A DNA stretch of 64,000 nucleotides from Cytobacillus oceanisediminis (GCF_022811925.1 NZ_CP065511.1:4147501-4211500); one strand, 5' to 3'. Counted from the stretch's first letter, positions 1-9,778 are shown. The notes: generated from the letters alone by a model not told the origin. Translations and numbers: made by a program.

Positions 1-259
1 TAACATCATCATGGACAAGCGACGCCATATGGATAAGCTCCAATGATACCGCTACGTTTTTAATTTTATTAATATCGTATTCTCCAAACTTCGCAGCAAG
101 CAAAACGAAAACTGGGCGGATTCTTTTCCCCCCGGCCTGCAGCAGATGCAGGGAAGCCTGATGCAATAGAGGAGACTCAGCTTTAATCGTCTCCTCAAGC
201 TCGTTCTCTATAACAGTTAAATCTGAATTTAAAAATGAATACATCATTTTCAATTTCAT
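1..259 (-). CDS. hepT: Heptaprenyl diphosphate synthase component II, HepT (N-terminal part)
   Basis: Translated from the minus strand, this end of the window encodes about 86 N-terminal residues of a trans-prenyltransferase, starting MKLKMMYSFLNSD and running off the window edge. The GGKRIRP motif and the start of the first aspartate-rich motif (LIHMASLVHDDV) are visible; these bind the allylic diphosphate and magnesium. HepT is the catalytic large subunit that, with HepS, makes the C35 side chain of menaquinone-7. It is the last gene of hepS-menG-hepT, starting about 80 bp after menG. Only the 5' part is present because the window ends, not because the gene is broken. Confidence 0.93.
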   Translation of the reverse strand, partial: MKLKMMYSFLNSDLTVIENELEETIKAESPLLHQASLHLLQAGGKRIRPVFVLLAAKFGEYDINKIKNVAVSLELIHMASLVHDDV

Positions 260-341
260 TTGCTTACTCACCCAGCTTATCGATCCCGTCTGATCTATTC
301 TCTATCGTTCGATGAGAAACATACAGAACAAGTTTTTATTT

Positions 342-1043
342 TTATTTCGTTCCAATGTGTACTGCAGCCACACCGCCGCTATAAGGCTTAAATGTGACAT
401 TCTCAAAGCCTGCTTCCTCAAACATTCCTGCAAGTTCTTTCATCCCTGGAAAGTCTCTGGCTGATTCCTGCAGCCAGGAATATTCATTAAAGCTTTTGGC
501 AAACAGCTTGCCAAACATAGGCATGATAAAACGGAAGTAGAAATAATAAGCCTGCTTGTATCCGAACAGAGTTGGCTGAGAAGTCTCCAGACACACTGCT
601 ATACCGCCAGGCTTTGCAACACGGTGCATTTCTTTTAATACCTGCAGATAATCCGGAACATTGCGCAGACCAAAACCGATTGTAACATAATCGAAGGAAT
701 TGTCCGCAAAAGGAAGCTCCATTGCATTTCCATGCACAAGCTCCACTTGCTTCAGTTTCCGATCCTTAATTTTTTCCTCGCCGATTTTCAGCATATTTTT
801 ACTGAAATCCAAACCTACTACTTTACCGCTTTCTCCTACGGCTTCAGCAAGCGCTATGGACCAATCGGCTGTACCGCAGCATACATCAAGAGCTTTTGAA
901 CCCTTTTGAACATTCATCTTTTTCATTGTATCTTTGCGCCATCTTAAGTGCTGCTGAAAGCTGATGACTGAATTCATTTTATCGTAGTTGCCATAAATCT
1001 TTTCAAATACGCTATGAACACGTTCTTCTTTTGATTGCTGCAT
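342..1043 (-). CDS. menG: Demethylmenaquinone methyltransferase MenG (UbiE family)
   Basis: This 233-residue cytosolic enzyme methylates demethylmenaquinone with S-adenosylmethionine, the final step of menaquinone synthesis. The SAM-binding motif LDVCCGTAD lies at residues 52-60, followed by [11 protein letters not shown] and the family signature around GFGLRNVPD. The length matches Bacillus MenG. It starts 3 bp after the stop of hepS, so translation is probably coupled, and hepT follows, giving the classic hepS-menG-hepT operon that links side-chain synthesis with ring methylation. Called ubiE or menH in older annotations. Confidence 0.96.
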   Translation of the reverse strand: MQQSKEERVHSVFEKIYGNYDKMNSVISFQQHLRWRKDTMKKMNVQKGSKALDVCCGTADWSIALAEAVGESGKVVGLDFSKNMLKIGEEKIKDRKLKQVELVHGNAMELPFADNSFDYVTIGFGLRNVPDYLQVLKEMHRVAKPGGIAVCLETSQPTLFGYKQAYYFYFRFIMPMFGKLFAKSFNEYSWLQESARDFPGMKELAGMFEEAGFENVTFKPYSGGVAAVHIGTK

Positions 1044-1046
1044 ATT

Positions 1047-1856
1047 TTATCCTTCTTCCACAAAAGTTTTAGCCACAGACTGACTATTATTGAAAATACA
1101 GTGAATACGCTGCTCTAATAATTCATTTGCAAGAGGAAATTTCCTCAGTGATTGATCAACCAAATTCCTTGAAAAATCAATATATCTGTCACAAATGAGA
1201 ATCAGATATCTCCGCTGCTCCGCAGACATGTCTTTCACTTTTGGGAAAGTCAGCTTTTTAAGGGCTTCAAAAACAACTGAGGTGCCTTCCTTCATGAACT
1301 GCTGCTTCTCTGCAATCAGGCGCTTGATGAATAAAAGATTGGATATTACCTCTTTCCAAGCTGCCTTGCTGAATGCATCAGCCAGTTTTTCAAAAAGTGA
1401 CGCCTCAACTTTTTTGACTGAATTCATCAGGCTGTCAACTGCATCAGGAGACTTCTGATATAGCGAAATTTTATGCTCATTTACATCTTTTATCCCATCT
1501 GCGAAGGCCCTGATCATTCGGATATCATCAAAAGCTGCGAGAATCTTGTAATATAAACCGCTGTAATAAACACCTGCAAGGACAGTAAGCTGTCTATGTT
1601 TAAGACCTTTGTCTTCAGATTCATCGTTCTTAACAAGTTCATGGGTATCAAGGGCGATTTGGATAAGCATTGCAGTTACTGCATATTTTTCTGCTTTTGA
1701 GTCGGGTATTTCCACATCATCCAGGAAAGAGATTAGAAGCAGAAGCTTGTCTTCATCAATAACAGGAGAATCAATATACCTGAGCAGATAAGGGTGGTTA
1801 ACTTTTTTCTCAATCTGTTCTTTAACATCTGCTAATTTAATCTTCACATCATGCAT
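1047..1856 (-). CDS. hepS: Heptaprenyl diphosphate synthase component I, HepS
   Basis: Small non-catalytic subunit of heptaprenyl diphosphate synthase; it pairs with HepT and controls product chain length for menaquinone-7. The protein is mostly helical, about 269 residues from the ATG at 1856 (MHDVKIKLADV), with the family feature VNHPYLLRYIDSP near the N terminus. An upstream in-frame ATG at 1943 would add 29 residues that look non-coding and lack a ribosome binding site, so the internal start preceded by GGGTG is preferred. B. subtilis HepS is about 250 residues. The order mtrB-hepS-menG-hepT supports the call. Confidence 0.9.
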   Translation of the reverse strand: MHDVKIKLADVKEQIEKKVNHPYLLRYIDSPVIDEDKLLLLISFLDDVEIPDSKAEKYAVTAMLIQIALDTHELVKNDESEDKGLKHRQLTVLAGVYYSGLYYKILAAFDDIRMIRAFADGIKDVNEHKISLYQKSPDAVDSLMNSVKKVEASLFEKLADAFSKAAWKEVISNLLFIKRLIAEKQQFMKEGTSVVFEALKKLTFPKVKDMSAEQRRYLILICDRYIDFSRNLVDQSLRKFPLANELLEQRIHCIFNNSQSVAKTFVEEG

Positions 1857-1996
1857 GCCATCACCCTTGTTTCCCCTTAGTTTTCTTTTTTCCATAGCCG
1901 CGATTTCTCCATGTGAATACTGCGACAAAGAGAACGGGCACATATTGTCTTATACATCTTATCTATTTTTAGCCAATTCATTGATTACTATTAATT

Positions 1997-2022
1997 GTAA
2001 AGGGCAAAAAAAAGCCTTTTAC
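1997..2022 (-). terminator. Possible hairpin between mtrB and hepS
   Basis: A 9-bp stem (GTAAAAGGC pairing with GCCCTTTAC, one mismatch) encloses an eight-T loop in the minus-strand transcript. It may end part of the mtrB transcript, but it lacks a normal trailing T-run, so it could equally be a leader structure of hepS. The rest of the 282-bp gap between hepS and mtrB shows no gene. Confidence 0.35.
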
Positions 2023-2138
2023 CCGGTATCTTGTATTCAAGAGAAATAATCAAGCAGAGACAATTATATCATAAATTACAGGAACATGTCAGGACATTCT
2101 CTTGTGAAAATATCCTATCCTTCTATTCAAAGGGAAAG

Positions 2139-2381
2139 CTATTTCTTAGCCTCACTTTCAAGTTCCCCGTAGCTTGTCATTATTCTTGCATTCCCCCGGA
2201 TCTTAATCGCAGACGTATGCTCGGTAAATTGTGCAATCATTACTTCTCCCTGGTCAAGTTTTTCTGAATGGTGGAATCTTGTATCAGAGCCTCTTGTTAA
2301 CCCTATTACATTAACACCGTCTTCTTTGGCTTTTATCACAATATAATCATTTCCTGATGGACTTTTCTTTTCCTTTTCCAT
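2139..2381 (-). CDS. mtrB: TRAP, trp RNA-binding attenuation protein MtrB
   Basis: An 80-residue protein that forms an 11-subunit ring, binds tryptophan, and wraps GAG/UAG-rich RNA to terminate or block translation of trp genes. The whole TRAP core is present: [11 protein letters not shown], the [13 protein letters not shown] stretch (here [12 protein letters not shown]), [15 protein letters not shown] and the C-terminal YGELESE. Lysine and arginine residues that contact RNA are in the expected places, for example in the KIRG segment. It lies downstream of folE (mtrA), as in B. subtilis, where both form the mtrAB operon; here a terminator-like hairpin sits between them. Confidence 0.97.
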   Translation of the reverse strand: MEKEKKSPSGNDYIVIKAKEDGVNVIGLTRGSDTRFHHSEKLDQGEVMIAQFTEHTSAIKIRGNARIMTSYGELESEAKK

Positions 2382-2426
2382 TCATACCATCCTTTGCTTA
2401 ATATTGTTCATTTTAATAATTACTTA

Positions 2427-2462
2427 CAAAAAAAGGCTAAAAGTTTTATCTTTCAGCCTTTG
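2427..2462 (-). terminator. Hairpin between folE and mtrB
   Basis: On the minus strand AAAGGCTGAAAG can pair with CTTTTAGCCTTT across a short loop, followed by a run of T. It would end or attenuate transcription after folE, before mtrB. Confidence 0.7.
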
Positions 2463-2504
2463 ACCTTTTATAGCCTGAACTCACCATTAACAGAGCTCTA
2501 ATTT

Positions 2505-3071
2505 TTATTGTTTAATCAGCGAAAGGACTTCAGCCCGTGCTCTTGCATCCTCTGCAAACACGCCTCTTACTGCTGATGTCACCGTTTTTGAACCAGGTTT
2601 TTTAACACCGCGCATTGTCATGCACATATGTTCCGCTTCTACAACGACCATTACACCATGGGGCTCAAGCTTTTCCAGGATGGAATTTGCTACAGTAGAT
2701 GTAATGCGTTCCTGAAGCTGAGGACGCTTTGCAACTGCCTCTAGCGCTCTGGCAAGTTTGCTTAAACCTGTTACTCTGCCGCCCCTCGGGATGTAAGCTA
2801 CATGAGCAACACCAAAGAAAGGCACAAGGTGATGTTCACACATAGAGTAAAATGGAATATCTTTAACTAAAACAAGTTCTTCATGATCTTCGCCAAATAC
2901 TGTTTCAAAGTATTCTTTAGGATCCTGGTTAAGCCCCATAAAAACTTCTTCATACATTTTTGCGACTCGCTTTGGCGTATCAAGAAGCCCTTCACGATTC
3001 GGGTCTTCACCGATTGCCTCTAATATTAAACGCACCGCATCTTCTATCTGGGCACGATTTACTTCTGCCAT
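2505..3071 (-). CDS. folE: GTP cyclohydrolase I, FolE (MtrA)
   Basis: Catalyses GTP to 7,8-dihydroneopterin triphosphate, the first step of folate synthesis. The 188-residue protein has the zinc ligands in MCEHHLVPF (C78, H81) and in EAEHMCM (C150), plus the family block [17 protein letters not shown]. It starts with ATG preceded by AGGAGG a few bases upstream. In Bacillus this gene is also called mtrA because it is cotranscribed with the TRAP gene mtrB, and that neighbourhood is kept here. Confidence 0.97.
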   Translation of the reverse strand: MAEVNRAQIEDAVRLILEAIGEDPNREGLLDTPKRVAKMYEEVFMGLNQDPKEYFETVFGEDHEELVLVKDIPFYSMCEHHLVPFFGVAHVAYIPRGGRVTGLSKLARALEAVAKRPQLQERITSTVANSILEKLEPHGVMVVVEAEHMCMTMRGVKKPGSKTVTSAVRGVFAEDARARAEVLSLIKQ

Positions 3072-3225
3072 AATTATGCCTCCTATGTATTAACACTGTG
3101 GTAATAATATGTTCATATTAGCATAACCCTTTCATTCAGGCAAAACGAAACTTCCGTGTCTTTCACTAATATAAATAAACTGCTCTTTCCCCTGTGGTCA
3201 GCACGATTTCAGATCGGATAAAAAA

Positions 3226-3254
3226 GAAAAAACCGCGAATATTCGCGGTTTTTA
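3226..3254 (-). terminator. Terminator of hbs
   Basis: Perfect inverted repeat AACCGCGAAT/ATTCGCGGTT, followed on the minus strand by a T-rich run. It lies 35 bp past the hbs stop codon and separates hbs from folE. Confidence 0.88.
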
Positions 3255-3288
3255 GCTCAAGCATAAGCTTTAAGCACTTGTATGTAGA

Positions 3289-3561
3289 TTATTTAACTGC
3301 ATCTTTAAGCGCTTTACCTGGTTTGAAAGCAGGAACTTTGCTTGCAGCGATTTCGATTTCTTCGCCAGTTTGCGGGTTGCGTCCTTTACGGGCAGCACGC
3401 TCGCGAACTTCAAAGTTACCGAAACCGATTAGTTGTACCTTATCACCATTTTTCAAAGCATCAAGGATTGTATCGAAAACAGCATCAACTGCTTTAGTCG
3501 CGTCTTTTTTAGAAAGTTCGCCAGCTTCAGCAACTGCGTTAATTAGTTCTGTTTTGTTCAT
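3289..3561 (-). CDS. hbs: Histone-like DNA-binding protein HU (HBsu)
   Basis: A 90-residue HU protein, the main nucleoid protein, binding and bending DNA as a homodimer. It starts [20 protein letters not shown], and the HU signature [21 protein letters not shown] forms the DNA-inserting arm, ending with the [14 protein letters not shown] tail. The ATG at 3561 follows GGAGGTGAAAGGC; a longer in-frame reading with 20 more residues upstream would include the leader and ribosome binding site and is rejected. It has its own sigma-A promoter and its own terminator, consistent with strong monocistronic expression. Confidence 0.98.
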   Translation of the reverse strand: MNKTELINAVAEAGELSKKDATKAVDAVFDTILDALKNGDKVQLIGFGNFEVRERAARKGRNPQTGEEIEIAASKVPAFKPGKALKDAVK

Positions 3562-3672
3562 GCCTTTCACCTCCTCCCAAATATGGATAAAACCCAGTAA
3601 AATAAGATTCCTTACATACATTTGTAAACAAAATTACTGAATTCTATACGTTATGGCGTTTTTTTGTTTAAC

Positions 3673-3708
3673 AAGCCTTATAATAAATGATAAATTGAAA
3701 TTTTTCAA
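3673..3708 (-). promoter_or_regulatory. Sigma-A promoter of hbs
   Basis: Minus-strand TTGAAA (3708-3703), 17-bp spacer, TATTAT (3685-3680), giving a start near 3673 and a leader of about 110 bases before hbs. The AT-rich region between here and the spoIVA terminator contains no supported gene; additional hbs promoters are possible. Confidence 0.65.
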
Positions 3709-3920
3709 TCCAAAAATCATTATAAACCCTTTAAATATAAGGGTTTTGGCCACCATAACGGTAATTCTGTTAAAAGATTATCACAATCAAATGCTGTTAT
3801 CAAGAATATTTCATTATTTAATGGGAATCTTTTCTTCTTTGCAACATATTTGTAATAAGTTGACCTGTTTTTATTACCCTAATGGAGCGTTTTAAAACAC
3901 TATTATAGAAACCGCAGGAT

Positions 3921-3952
3921 AAAAAATAAAAAAAGACTCCAAAAGGAGCCTT
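3921..3952 (-). terminator. Terminator of spoIVA
   Basis: Minus-strand stem GGCTCC-TTTT-GGAGTC followed by TTTTTTTATTTTTT, directly after the spoIVA stop codon. Confidence 0.85.
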
Positions 3953-3954
3953 CA

Positions 3955-5433
3955 TTAAAGAATTATAGCAATTAATCCGCCAGAGCCTTCGTTGATGATT
4001 CTTTCTAATGTTTCTTTCAGTTTGTATCTTGCATTTTCAGGCATTAGGGAGAGTTTGGCCTGAATTCCTTCTCTTACGATGGAGCTTAGGCTGCGTCCAA
4101 AGATGTCGGAGTTCCAGATTGAAAGCGGATCGTCTTCAAAGTCCTGCATCAGGTAGCGGACAAGTTCTTCACTTTGCTTTTCTGTTCCGATGATAGGTGA
4201 GAATTCAGATTCCACATCTACTTTAATCATATGAATGGATGGAGCAACGGCTTTTAGTCTTACACCAAAGCGAGATCCATGGCGTGTAATCTCCGGTTCA
4301 TCGAGGCTCATATCAGCAAGCGAAGGAGCAGCAATGCCGTAGCCGGTTTGCTTCACCATTCTCAGTGCATCGGAAATTTGGTCATACTCTGCTTTAGCAT
4401 GGGCAAATTCCTGCATAAGCTCGAGCAAGTGGTCTTTTCCGCGGATTTCAACACCCACTATCTCTTTAAGGACCTCATCGTAAAGATCGTCTGGCGCATA
4501 TAAGTCAATTTCGGCTACTCCCTGCCCCATTTCAATTCCTGCAAGGCCTGCCCGGTCAATGAATTCAAAGTCGCTGAATTGATGGACCACACGGTCAACA
4601 TCTCTTAGCCTCTTTATATCCTTAACCGTTTCTTTAACAGCTTCCTGATAGCTTTCACGAAGCCAGTGATCTTCACGCAGCACCATTACCCAGCTCGGAA
4701 GATTTACATTGACTTCCAGTACCGGAAACTCATAAAGAGCTTCACGCATAACGTTTAGTACATCTGATTCCCTCATGCCCTCAACACTCATGGCCAGGAC
4801 AGGGATATCGTATTTTTCAGCGAGATTATTTCTCAGTGCATCCGTATTTGGGTGGTGAGGCTGGACACTGTTAATGATCATGATAAATGGCTTGCCAACT
4901 TCCTTTAACTCTTCAATAACCCTTTCTTCGGCTTCCAGGTAATTCGCCCGCGGGATTTCTCCAATTGTTCCGTCAGTTGTAATCACCACTCCGATAGTTG
5001 AATGCTCCTGAATCACCTTTCTTGTTCCTATTTCAGCAGCTTCATGAAAAGGAATCGGCTCTTCATACCAAGGTGTATTGATCATTCTCGGGCCGTTTTC
5101 GTCTTCATAGCCCTTCGCCCCCGGTACTGTATATCCCACACAGTCCACGAGCCTGATATTTACATCCAGCCCTTCTGCAACATGTACTGTAGCAGCCTGG
5201 TTAGGGACAAATTTCGGTTCTGTTGTCATAATTGTCTTGCCGGCAGCACTTTGAGGAAGCTCATCCTGTGTGCGGGCACGCTCTGCTTCATTCTCCATAT
5301 TTGGCAGAACAACTAGTTCCATAAACTTTTTTATAAATGTAGATTTGCCTGTGCGAACTGCGCCAACTACTCCAAAATATATATCGCCGCCAGTTCTTTC
5401 GGCAATATCTTTAAAAATATCAACCTTTTCCAA
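3955..5433 (-). CDS. spoIVA: Stage IV sporulation protein A, SpoIVA (coat morphogenetic ATPase)
   Basis: SpoIVA is made in the mother cell and polymerises, using ATP, over the outer forespore membrane to form the base on which the spore coat assembles; it is anchored by SpoVM. The 492-residue length is exactly that of the family. The nucleotide-binding loop GAVRTGKST is at residues 24-32, a switch-like segment with VDCVGY follows, and the conserved C terminus ends EGSGGLIAIIL. It is monocistronic between a terminator and a candidate sigma-E promoter. Expected cell location: forespore surface, mother-cell side. Confidence 0.98.
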   Translation of the reverse strand: MEKVDIFKDIAERTGGDIYFGVVGAVRTGKSTFIKKFMELVVLPNMENEAERARTQDELPQSAAGKTIMTTEPKFVPNQAATVHVAEGLDVNIRLVDCVGYTVPGAKGYEDENGPRMINTPWYEEPIPFHEAAEIGTRKVIQEHSTIGVVITTDGTIGEIPRANYLEAEERVIEELKEVGKPFIMIINSVQPHHPNTDALRNNLAEKYDIPVLAMSVEGMRESDVLNVMREALYEFPVLEVNVNLPSWVMVLREDHWLRESYQEAVKETVKDIKRLRDVDRVVHQFSDFEFIDRAGLAGIEMGQGVAEIDLYAPDDLYDEVLKEIVGVEIRGKDHLLELMQEFAHAKAEYDQISDALRMVKQTGYGIAAPSLADMSLDEPEITRHGSRFGVRLKAVAPSIHMIKVDVESEFSPIIGTEKQSEELVRYLMQDFEDDPLSIWNSDIFGRSLSSIVREGIQAKLSLMPENARYKLKETLERIINEGSGGLIAIIL

Positions 5434-5501
5434 GTGATCCCCTCCTGAAATCTTGAGTTAATGGGATAATATTATCCTATCTATTATGTTTGGACATTAT
5501 A

Positions 5502-5532
5502 TGTGTATGATGTTGTCCTACATTGTTATGAC
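5502..5532 (-). promoter_or_regulatory. Candidate sigma-E promoter of spoIVA
   Basis: Minus strand GTCATAAC (5532-5525), 15-bp spacer, CATACACA (5509-5502). It resembles the mother-cell sigma-E consensus, though the spacing is slightly long; a second overlapping TCATACA/CATAATAG pair lies just downstream. The remainder of the gap up to the yphF terminator, about 200 bp, holds nothing I can identify. Confidence 0.4.
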
Positions 5533-5741
5533 AGTTTTTTTAAATTTTTACCCCCCTATCAGGAATGTGCACTGCACCTGCCAGCCCAGCTGGAAATCGG
5601 CAATCCTATGACAGTCTGAAACGGACAGCTGACCATCCCAAATTTCCTTTTTTATTTACTAACTCCCCTTACTTCTTTATTTCTTTACCTTTATGCTTAT
5701 AGTCAATAGTTGAAGAGTGGTTATAAAAGTATATAAAAAAA

Positions 5742-5783
5742 TAACCCTTCTCCTACAATATATTTTGCAGGAGAAGGGTTATG
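5742..5783 (-). terminator. Terminator of yphF
   Basis: Long inverted repeat: ATAACCCTTCTCCT pairs with AGGAGAAGGGTTAT across a short AT-rich loop, with a T-run on the minus-strand exit side. It sits immediately after the yphF stop. Confidence 0.9.
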
Positions 5784-5784
5784 A

Positions 5785-6498
5785 CTATTTCACCAAAAAG
5801 ATTGGATCATTCGTGCCGGGATCAATTGTATAAGGCAGAGAATAGGCGGGAACAAAATCAGAATCCTCCACAAGAAGATCTCTAATATCTTCTCCAGGTT
5901 TAGGCTTGTTTTCCTTACTTTCCAATGCCTGATATAAATCAGCCCGATAATCCACATATACCTCTGCATTGCCGGTAACGACATACGGGAGGCTCTGGCC
6001 GCTGTATGGACTGAGGGCTTGAGGTTCTTCCTTAAACCCTAATTTTTTGAAATCCATTGTAAAGACATTTTCAGCAATCTGCTCTTTATATGGCGGGAAC
6101 CCATGTGCCTTAACCCTCAGGTTAATATCTCTAATGGTTTCAGCAATTCTTAAATCAAAAATCTTCACTTTCGGATCTGTTTCTGCATCAACGATCACAT
6201 ATTGAAAAACTCCGCCTGATTCAAAGGCATTCCCAGGCGGCTCTGCCATATATTCCGGGGCAATTTTCTTAAAGTCAATTGGATACTTTTGATAAATAGG
6301 GGTTGTCTGATCCTTGGTTTTAATCGGCAGAAGGCCGCCATTTGCTTCCCGATATTGGTCCACTGCCGACTGGACAGACTGGAGCTGATCCTTGTAGGCT
6401 ATCTGATTTTGCGATAATTTCTCTTCAGGATACATACAGCCCGTCAGAATCAAAGCACCGCTCAACAAAAGCAAAAACATGTTAAAAGCTTTTTTCAT
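5785..6498 (-). CDS. yphF: YphF-family lipoprotein
   Basis: A 237-residue predicted lipoprotein. The first 20 residues form a signal peptide ending in the lipobox LTGC, with Cys21 as the lipidation site, so the mature protein should be anchored on the outer face of the membrane. The rest is a soluble, acidic domain with no catalytic motif that I recognise. Position and length match yphF of B. subtilis, between spoIVA and yphE; its function is unknown. A second frame of 64 residues inside it is a shadow. Confidence 0.85.
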   Translation of the reverse strand: MKKAFNMFLLLLSGALILTGCMYPEEKLSQNQIAYKDQLQSVQSAVDQYREANGGLLPIKTKDQTTPIYQKYPIDFKKIAPEYMAEPPGNAFESGGVFQYVIVDAETDPKVKIFDLRIAETIRDINLRVKAHGFPPYKEQIAENVFTMDFKKLGFKEEPQALSPYSGQSLPYVVTGNAEVYVDYRADLYQALESKENKPKPGEDIRDLLVEDSDFVPAYSLPYTIDPGTNDPIFLVK

Positions 6499-6523
6499 TT
6501 AATCAACCCTTTATGTAAAAGTG

Positions 6524-6736
6524 CTAGCTGCTTGTCGGACCGCTGAACACGACAATCACTATAATAATCCCGCTTATTATCATTAAAAAGTAGGCAACAA
6601 TGGCTGTTATAACCTTAAAAACTCCAGCTTTCAGCTTGTAGCGGCTAAGATAAATTAATATTATAGATAAAAACATAAATCCCATTGAAGCAAGGGATAT
6701 CCACATTTTCATTAAAGCCGGCGACATACAAATCAA
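6524..6736 (-). CDS. yphE: DUF2768 small membrane protein YphE
   Basis: A 70-residue protein with two predicted transmembrane segments (about residues 9-28 and 41-64) separated by a short basic loop, SRYKLKAG. It matches YphE, a DUF2768 member, in size and position between gpsA and yphF. It is only 25 bp upstream of yphF, so the two are probably cotranscribed. No molecular function is known; conservation only in spore formers suggests a sporulation role, but that is inference. Confidence 0.8.
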   Translation of the reverse strand: MICMSPALMKMWISLASMGFMFLSIILIYLSRYKLKAGVFKVITAIVAYFLMIISGIIIVIVVFSGPTSS

Positions 6737-6811
6737 CTCCCTTTTCCGAAATGTATTATAACATATTAAATGAATAAATCTAAAAGCTTTTCATTACGAA
6801 AAAAATTAAGC

Positions 6812-6853
6812 ACAAAAAAACTGAGGCAAAGAAGGGGCAATTCTTTACCTCAG
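6812..6853 (-). terminator. Terminator of gpsA
   Basis: Minus-strand stem CTGAGGTAAAGAA with TTCTTTGCCTCAG, loop of seven, then TTTTTTT. It ends the der-gpsA transcript ahead of yphE. Confidence 0.92.
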
Positions 6854-6971
6854 CCATTTGACTAAATAACCCAGCACCCTGTTCATTACACTAGTTTGCT
6901 TCGTTGCATTGTATGCAGGAACCTGCTGTCTCGCATCATCTAATGCCTATATTTTTCAATTAATAAACATT

Positions 6972-8033
6972 TCAATTCTTTTTATTCCCGCTTTGATCTT
7001 CCAAAACGTTCGCAAGATCTTCCATCTCATGTGTTTTTCCTCTTGCCATCAGAAGATCAACAGCATCCTTCGCATTAACATTATTAAAAAGAACATCATA
7101 CAGGACAGTGGTAATCGGCATTTTCACGTCATATTTTTGAGCCAGCTGATGCGCTGCCTTTGTTGTCCTGACTCCTTCTACGACCATGCCCATATTATCA
7201 AGGACTTCCTGCAGATTATGGCCCTGTCCAAGAAGGTTGCCTGCTCGCCAATTGCGTGAATGGACAGAAGTGCATGTAACGATCAAATCACCGATTCCCG
7301 CTAATCCAGAGAAAGTAAGCGGGCTTGCCCCCATCTTCATACCGAGACGGGCAATTTCAGCAAGACCTCTGGTTATCAGGGCTGCCTTTGCATTGTCTCC
7401 ATAACCTAAGCCATCTGTAATTCCAGCTGCAAGGGCAATAATATTTTTTAAAGCACCGCCAATTTCCACTCCAATGATATCCGGGTTTGTATATACTCTG
7501 AAATTGTTATTGATAAACAAATCCTGAACCTTTTCGGCAGCGTCCATATTTTTTGATGATACCGTAACAGTAGTTGGATGCCGCAGACTAACTTCTTCTG
7601 CATGGCTTGGGCCAGAGAGTACCACTACACTATCCAGAAGATTTACTGGCATTTCTTCTTCAATCATTTCAGAAATCCGGAGAAGTGAATCAGGTTCAAT
7701 GCCTTTACTTACATGTACAATGGTAAGGGGCTCTTTTCTAATTCCCTTGATCTTGCCGATTACTTCACGAATGGCCTTTGTCGGCACTGCCAAAATCAAA
7801 GTGTCTGTTCCGGTTAAAGCCTCTTCAAGCGAAGTGTATCCTCTTATTCCTTCAGGCAGATGTATCCCTGATAAATATTTTTGATTCATATGCTGCTTAT
7901 TGATTTCCGCTATCTGATCAGGATTATGGCCCCACAGTCTGACGTCATGCCCATTATCCGCAAGCACCATCGCCAGGGCAGTACCCCAGCTGCCGGCACC
8001 TGCTACAGCTACACTTTCTATTTTCCGCTCCAT
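6972..8033 (-). CDS. gpsA: NAD(P)-dependent glycerol-3-phosphate dehydrogenase GpsA
   Basis: Reduces dihydroxyacetone phosphate to sn-glycerol 3-phosphate, the backbone for phospholipids and teichoic acids; cytosolic. The nucleotide-binding GAGSWG is at residues 12-17, followed by LWGHN; the catalytic region contains [14 protein letters not shown] and the substrate-loop [13 protein letters not shown]. With the ATG at 8033 it has 353 residues, close to the family norm of about 345; the in-frame ATG 36 bp upstream lacks a good ribosome binding site. It follows der by about 100 bp, the conserved der-gpsA order. Confidence 0.96.
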   Translation of the reverse strand: MERKIESVAVAGAGSWGTALAMVLADNGHDVRLWGHNPDQIAEINKQHMNQKYLSGIHLPEGIRGYTSLEEALTGTDTLILAVPTKAIREVIGKIKGIRKEPLTIVHVSKGIEPDSLLRISEMIEEEMPVNLLDSVVVLSGPSHAEEVSLRHPTTVTVSSKNMDAAEKVQDLFINNNFRVYTNPDIIGVEIGGALKNIIALAAGITDGLGYGDNAKAALITRGLAEIARLGMKMGASPLTFSGLAGIGDLIVTCTSVHSRNWRAGNLLGQGHNLQEVLDNMGMVVEGVRTTKAAHQLAQKYDVKMPITTVLYDVLFNNVNAKDAVDLLMARGKTHEMEDLANVLEDQSGNKKN

Positions 8034-8128
8034 TTGATCACTGCCTTTTAATGTATTTGGATGCATCAAAAATTCATCCGATTCTCCCTGCCAGACAACA
8101 ATAAAGCTTTCTGGCTGGCGTCATCGCA

Positions 8129-9439
8129 TTATTTTCTTTCCCTTGCAAATATCTTAATAGGTGTGCCTTCAAAGCCAAAAGCGTCTCTAATTCTGTTTTC
8201 CAGGAAACGTTCATATGAAAAATGAAGAAGTTCAGGATCATTAACAAACACAACAAATGTCGGCGGCTTCACAGCAACCTGTGTTGTATAATAAATTCTT
8301 AGGCGTCTTCCTTTATCTGTAGGTGTCGGATTCATCGCAACAGCATCCATGACGACATCATTGAGGACGCTTGTTTCAACACGCAGAGCATGGTTTTCAC
8401 TGGCTGTGTTAATCATTGGGATTAGGGTGTGAATACGCTTTTTCGTTTTAGCTGAAAGGAAAACAATTGGTGCATAATCAAGGAATTGAAAATGCTCACG
8501 GATATTTTGTTCAAAAGCCTTCATTGTTCTCTCATCTTTTTCAACAGCATCCCACTTATTGACAACAATAACAACAGCTCTGCCTGCTTCATGAGCATAA
8601 CCGGCAATGCGCTTGTCCTGCTCGATGATTCCTTCTTCCCCATCGATGACCACTAAGACAACATCAGAGCGTTCGATTGCCCGCAAAGCTCTCAGTACAC
8701 TGTATTTTTCTGTTGTTTCATAGACTTTCCCTTTTTTTCGCATTCCTGCAGTATCGATGATGACATATTCCTGTCCATCAACTTTCACCTTCGAGTCGAT
8801 AGCATCTCTCGTGGTGCCTGCGATATTGCTGACAATGACCCGTTCTTCGCCAAGCATTGCATTTACAAGAGAGGATTTCCCGACATTCGGGCGCCCAATT
8901 AATGAAAACTTAATGACATCTTCTCCATATTCAGTTTGGCCATGTTTCGGGAAATGCTTGGCTGCTTCATCAAGCAAGTCTCCAAGACCAAGCCCATGAG
9001 AACCTGAAATAGGAAATGGTTCACCAAAGCCAAGTGCATAAAAGTCATAAATTAAATCCCGCATCTCAGGGTTATCGATTTTATTTACCCCAAGTACTAC
9101 AGGCTTTTTGGCTTTATATAAAATTTTGGCAACTTCCTCGTCTGCAGAGGTAACACCCTCTCGCCCGTTTACAAGAAAAATGATAACATCTGCTTCATCT
9201 ATCGCAATTTCTGCCTGAAGGCGAATTTGCTCTAAAAATGGCTCGTCCCCAATATCAATTCCGCCTGTGTCAATAATATTAAAATCATGAGTCAGCCATT
9301 CTGCCGAACTATAAATCCTGTCCCTTGTCACTCCCGGAATATCTTCGACAATGGATATCCGTTCTCCTACAATTCTGTTAAATATCGTTGATTTTCCAAC
9401 GTTAGGACGCCCGACAATAGCCACCACTGGTTTTGCCAT
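8129..9439 (-). CDS. der: Ribosome assembly GTPase Der (EngA)
   Basis: Essential GTPase of 50S ribosomal subunit maturation with two tandem G domains and a KH-like C-terminal domain. P-loops GRPNVGKST (10-18) and GRPNVGKSS (182-190) are both intact, as are DTGG/DTAG switch II motifs and the NKID and NKWD specificity motifs. 436 residues is the usual length. The ATG at 9439 ([10 protein letters not shown]) follows AAAGGGTGATGTTC; the nine bases of longer frame upstream are part of the leader. Followed by gpsA. Confidence 0.98.
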   Translation of the reverse strand: MAKPVVAIVGRPNVGKSTIFNRIVGERISIVEDIPGVTRDRIYSSAEWLTHDFNIIDTGGIDIGDEPFLEQIRLQAEIAIDEADVIIFLVNGREGVTSADEEVAKILYKAKKPVVLGVNKIDNPEMRDLIYDFYALGFGEPFPISGSHGLGLGDLLDEAAKHFPKHGQTEYGEDVIKFSLIGRPNVGKSSLVNAMLGEERVIVSNIAGTTRDAIDSKVKVDGQEYVIIDTAGMRKKGKVYETTEKYSVLRALRAIERSDVVLVVIDGEEGIIEQDKRIAGYAHEAGRAVVIVVNKWDAVEKDERTMKAFEQNIREHFQFLDYAPIVFLSAKTKKRIHTLIPMINTASENHALRVETSVLNDVVMDAVAMNPTPTDKGRRLRIYYTTQVAVKPPTFVVFVNDPELLHFSYERFLENRIRDAFGFEGTPIKIFARERK

Positions 9440-9594
9440 GAACATCACCCTTTCAATTCTTTATTCTTAAATTGTTTAAACATCCCATCTATGTTCCAGA
9501 AATGCCTTTACCTTAAGTAAGCATACAGATGGCTGTCCACAATAACACTACATTGATGTTAAAACCATCCAAACAGCTGTACATTTATAAAATA

Positions 9595-9625
9595 AACCCT
9601 TCTCAAAGATAGAAGGGTCTAACTT
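9595..9625 (-). terminator. Terminator after the YIEGIA capping-subunit gene
   Basis: AGACCCTTCT pairs with AGAAGGGTTT across a seven-base loop on the minus strand, then an AT-rich run. It would end the yphA-yphB transcript upstream of der. The remaining 150 bp between here and der contain no gene. Confidence 0.7.
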
Positions 9626-9660
9626 AGATATTTTAACAAAGAGAAACCTTCCTAGCAATA

Positions 9661-9732
9661 GAAAAAGCGGAAGGCGCCCGCTTATCGGCTTATGACCTCG
9701 AGCCGATTGCGCCTGGAGCTAGACAGTTATCG
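9661..9732 (+). repeat. Short copy of the GCGGAAG...GGAGCTAGACAG dispersed repeat
   Basis: About 72 bp starting GAAAAAGCGGAAGGCGCC and ending GCGCCTGGAGCTAGACAG plus TTATCG, including the GACCTCGAG core. The same termini bound the larger copies at 11756-12186 and, inverted, 42051-42237. It is non-coding and is the minimal version seen here. Confidence 0.8.
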
Positions 9733-9778
9733 AAGTTCAAAGATATAATTTCTGATTTATAAAAACTTGGAAGCCTCA

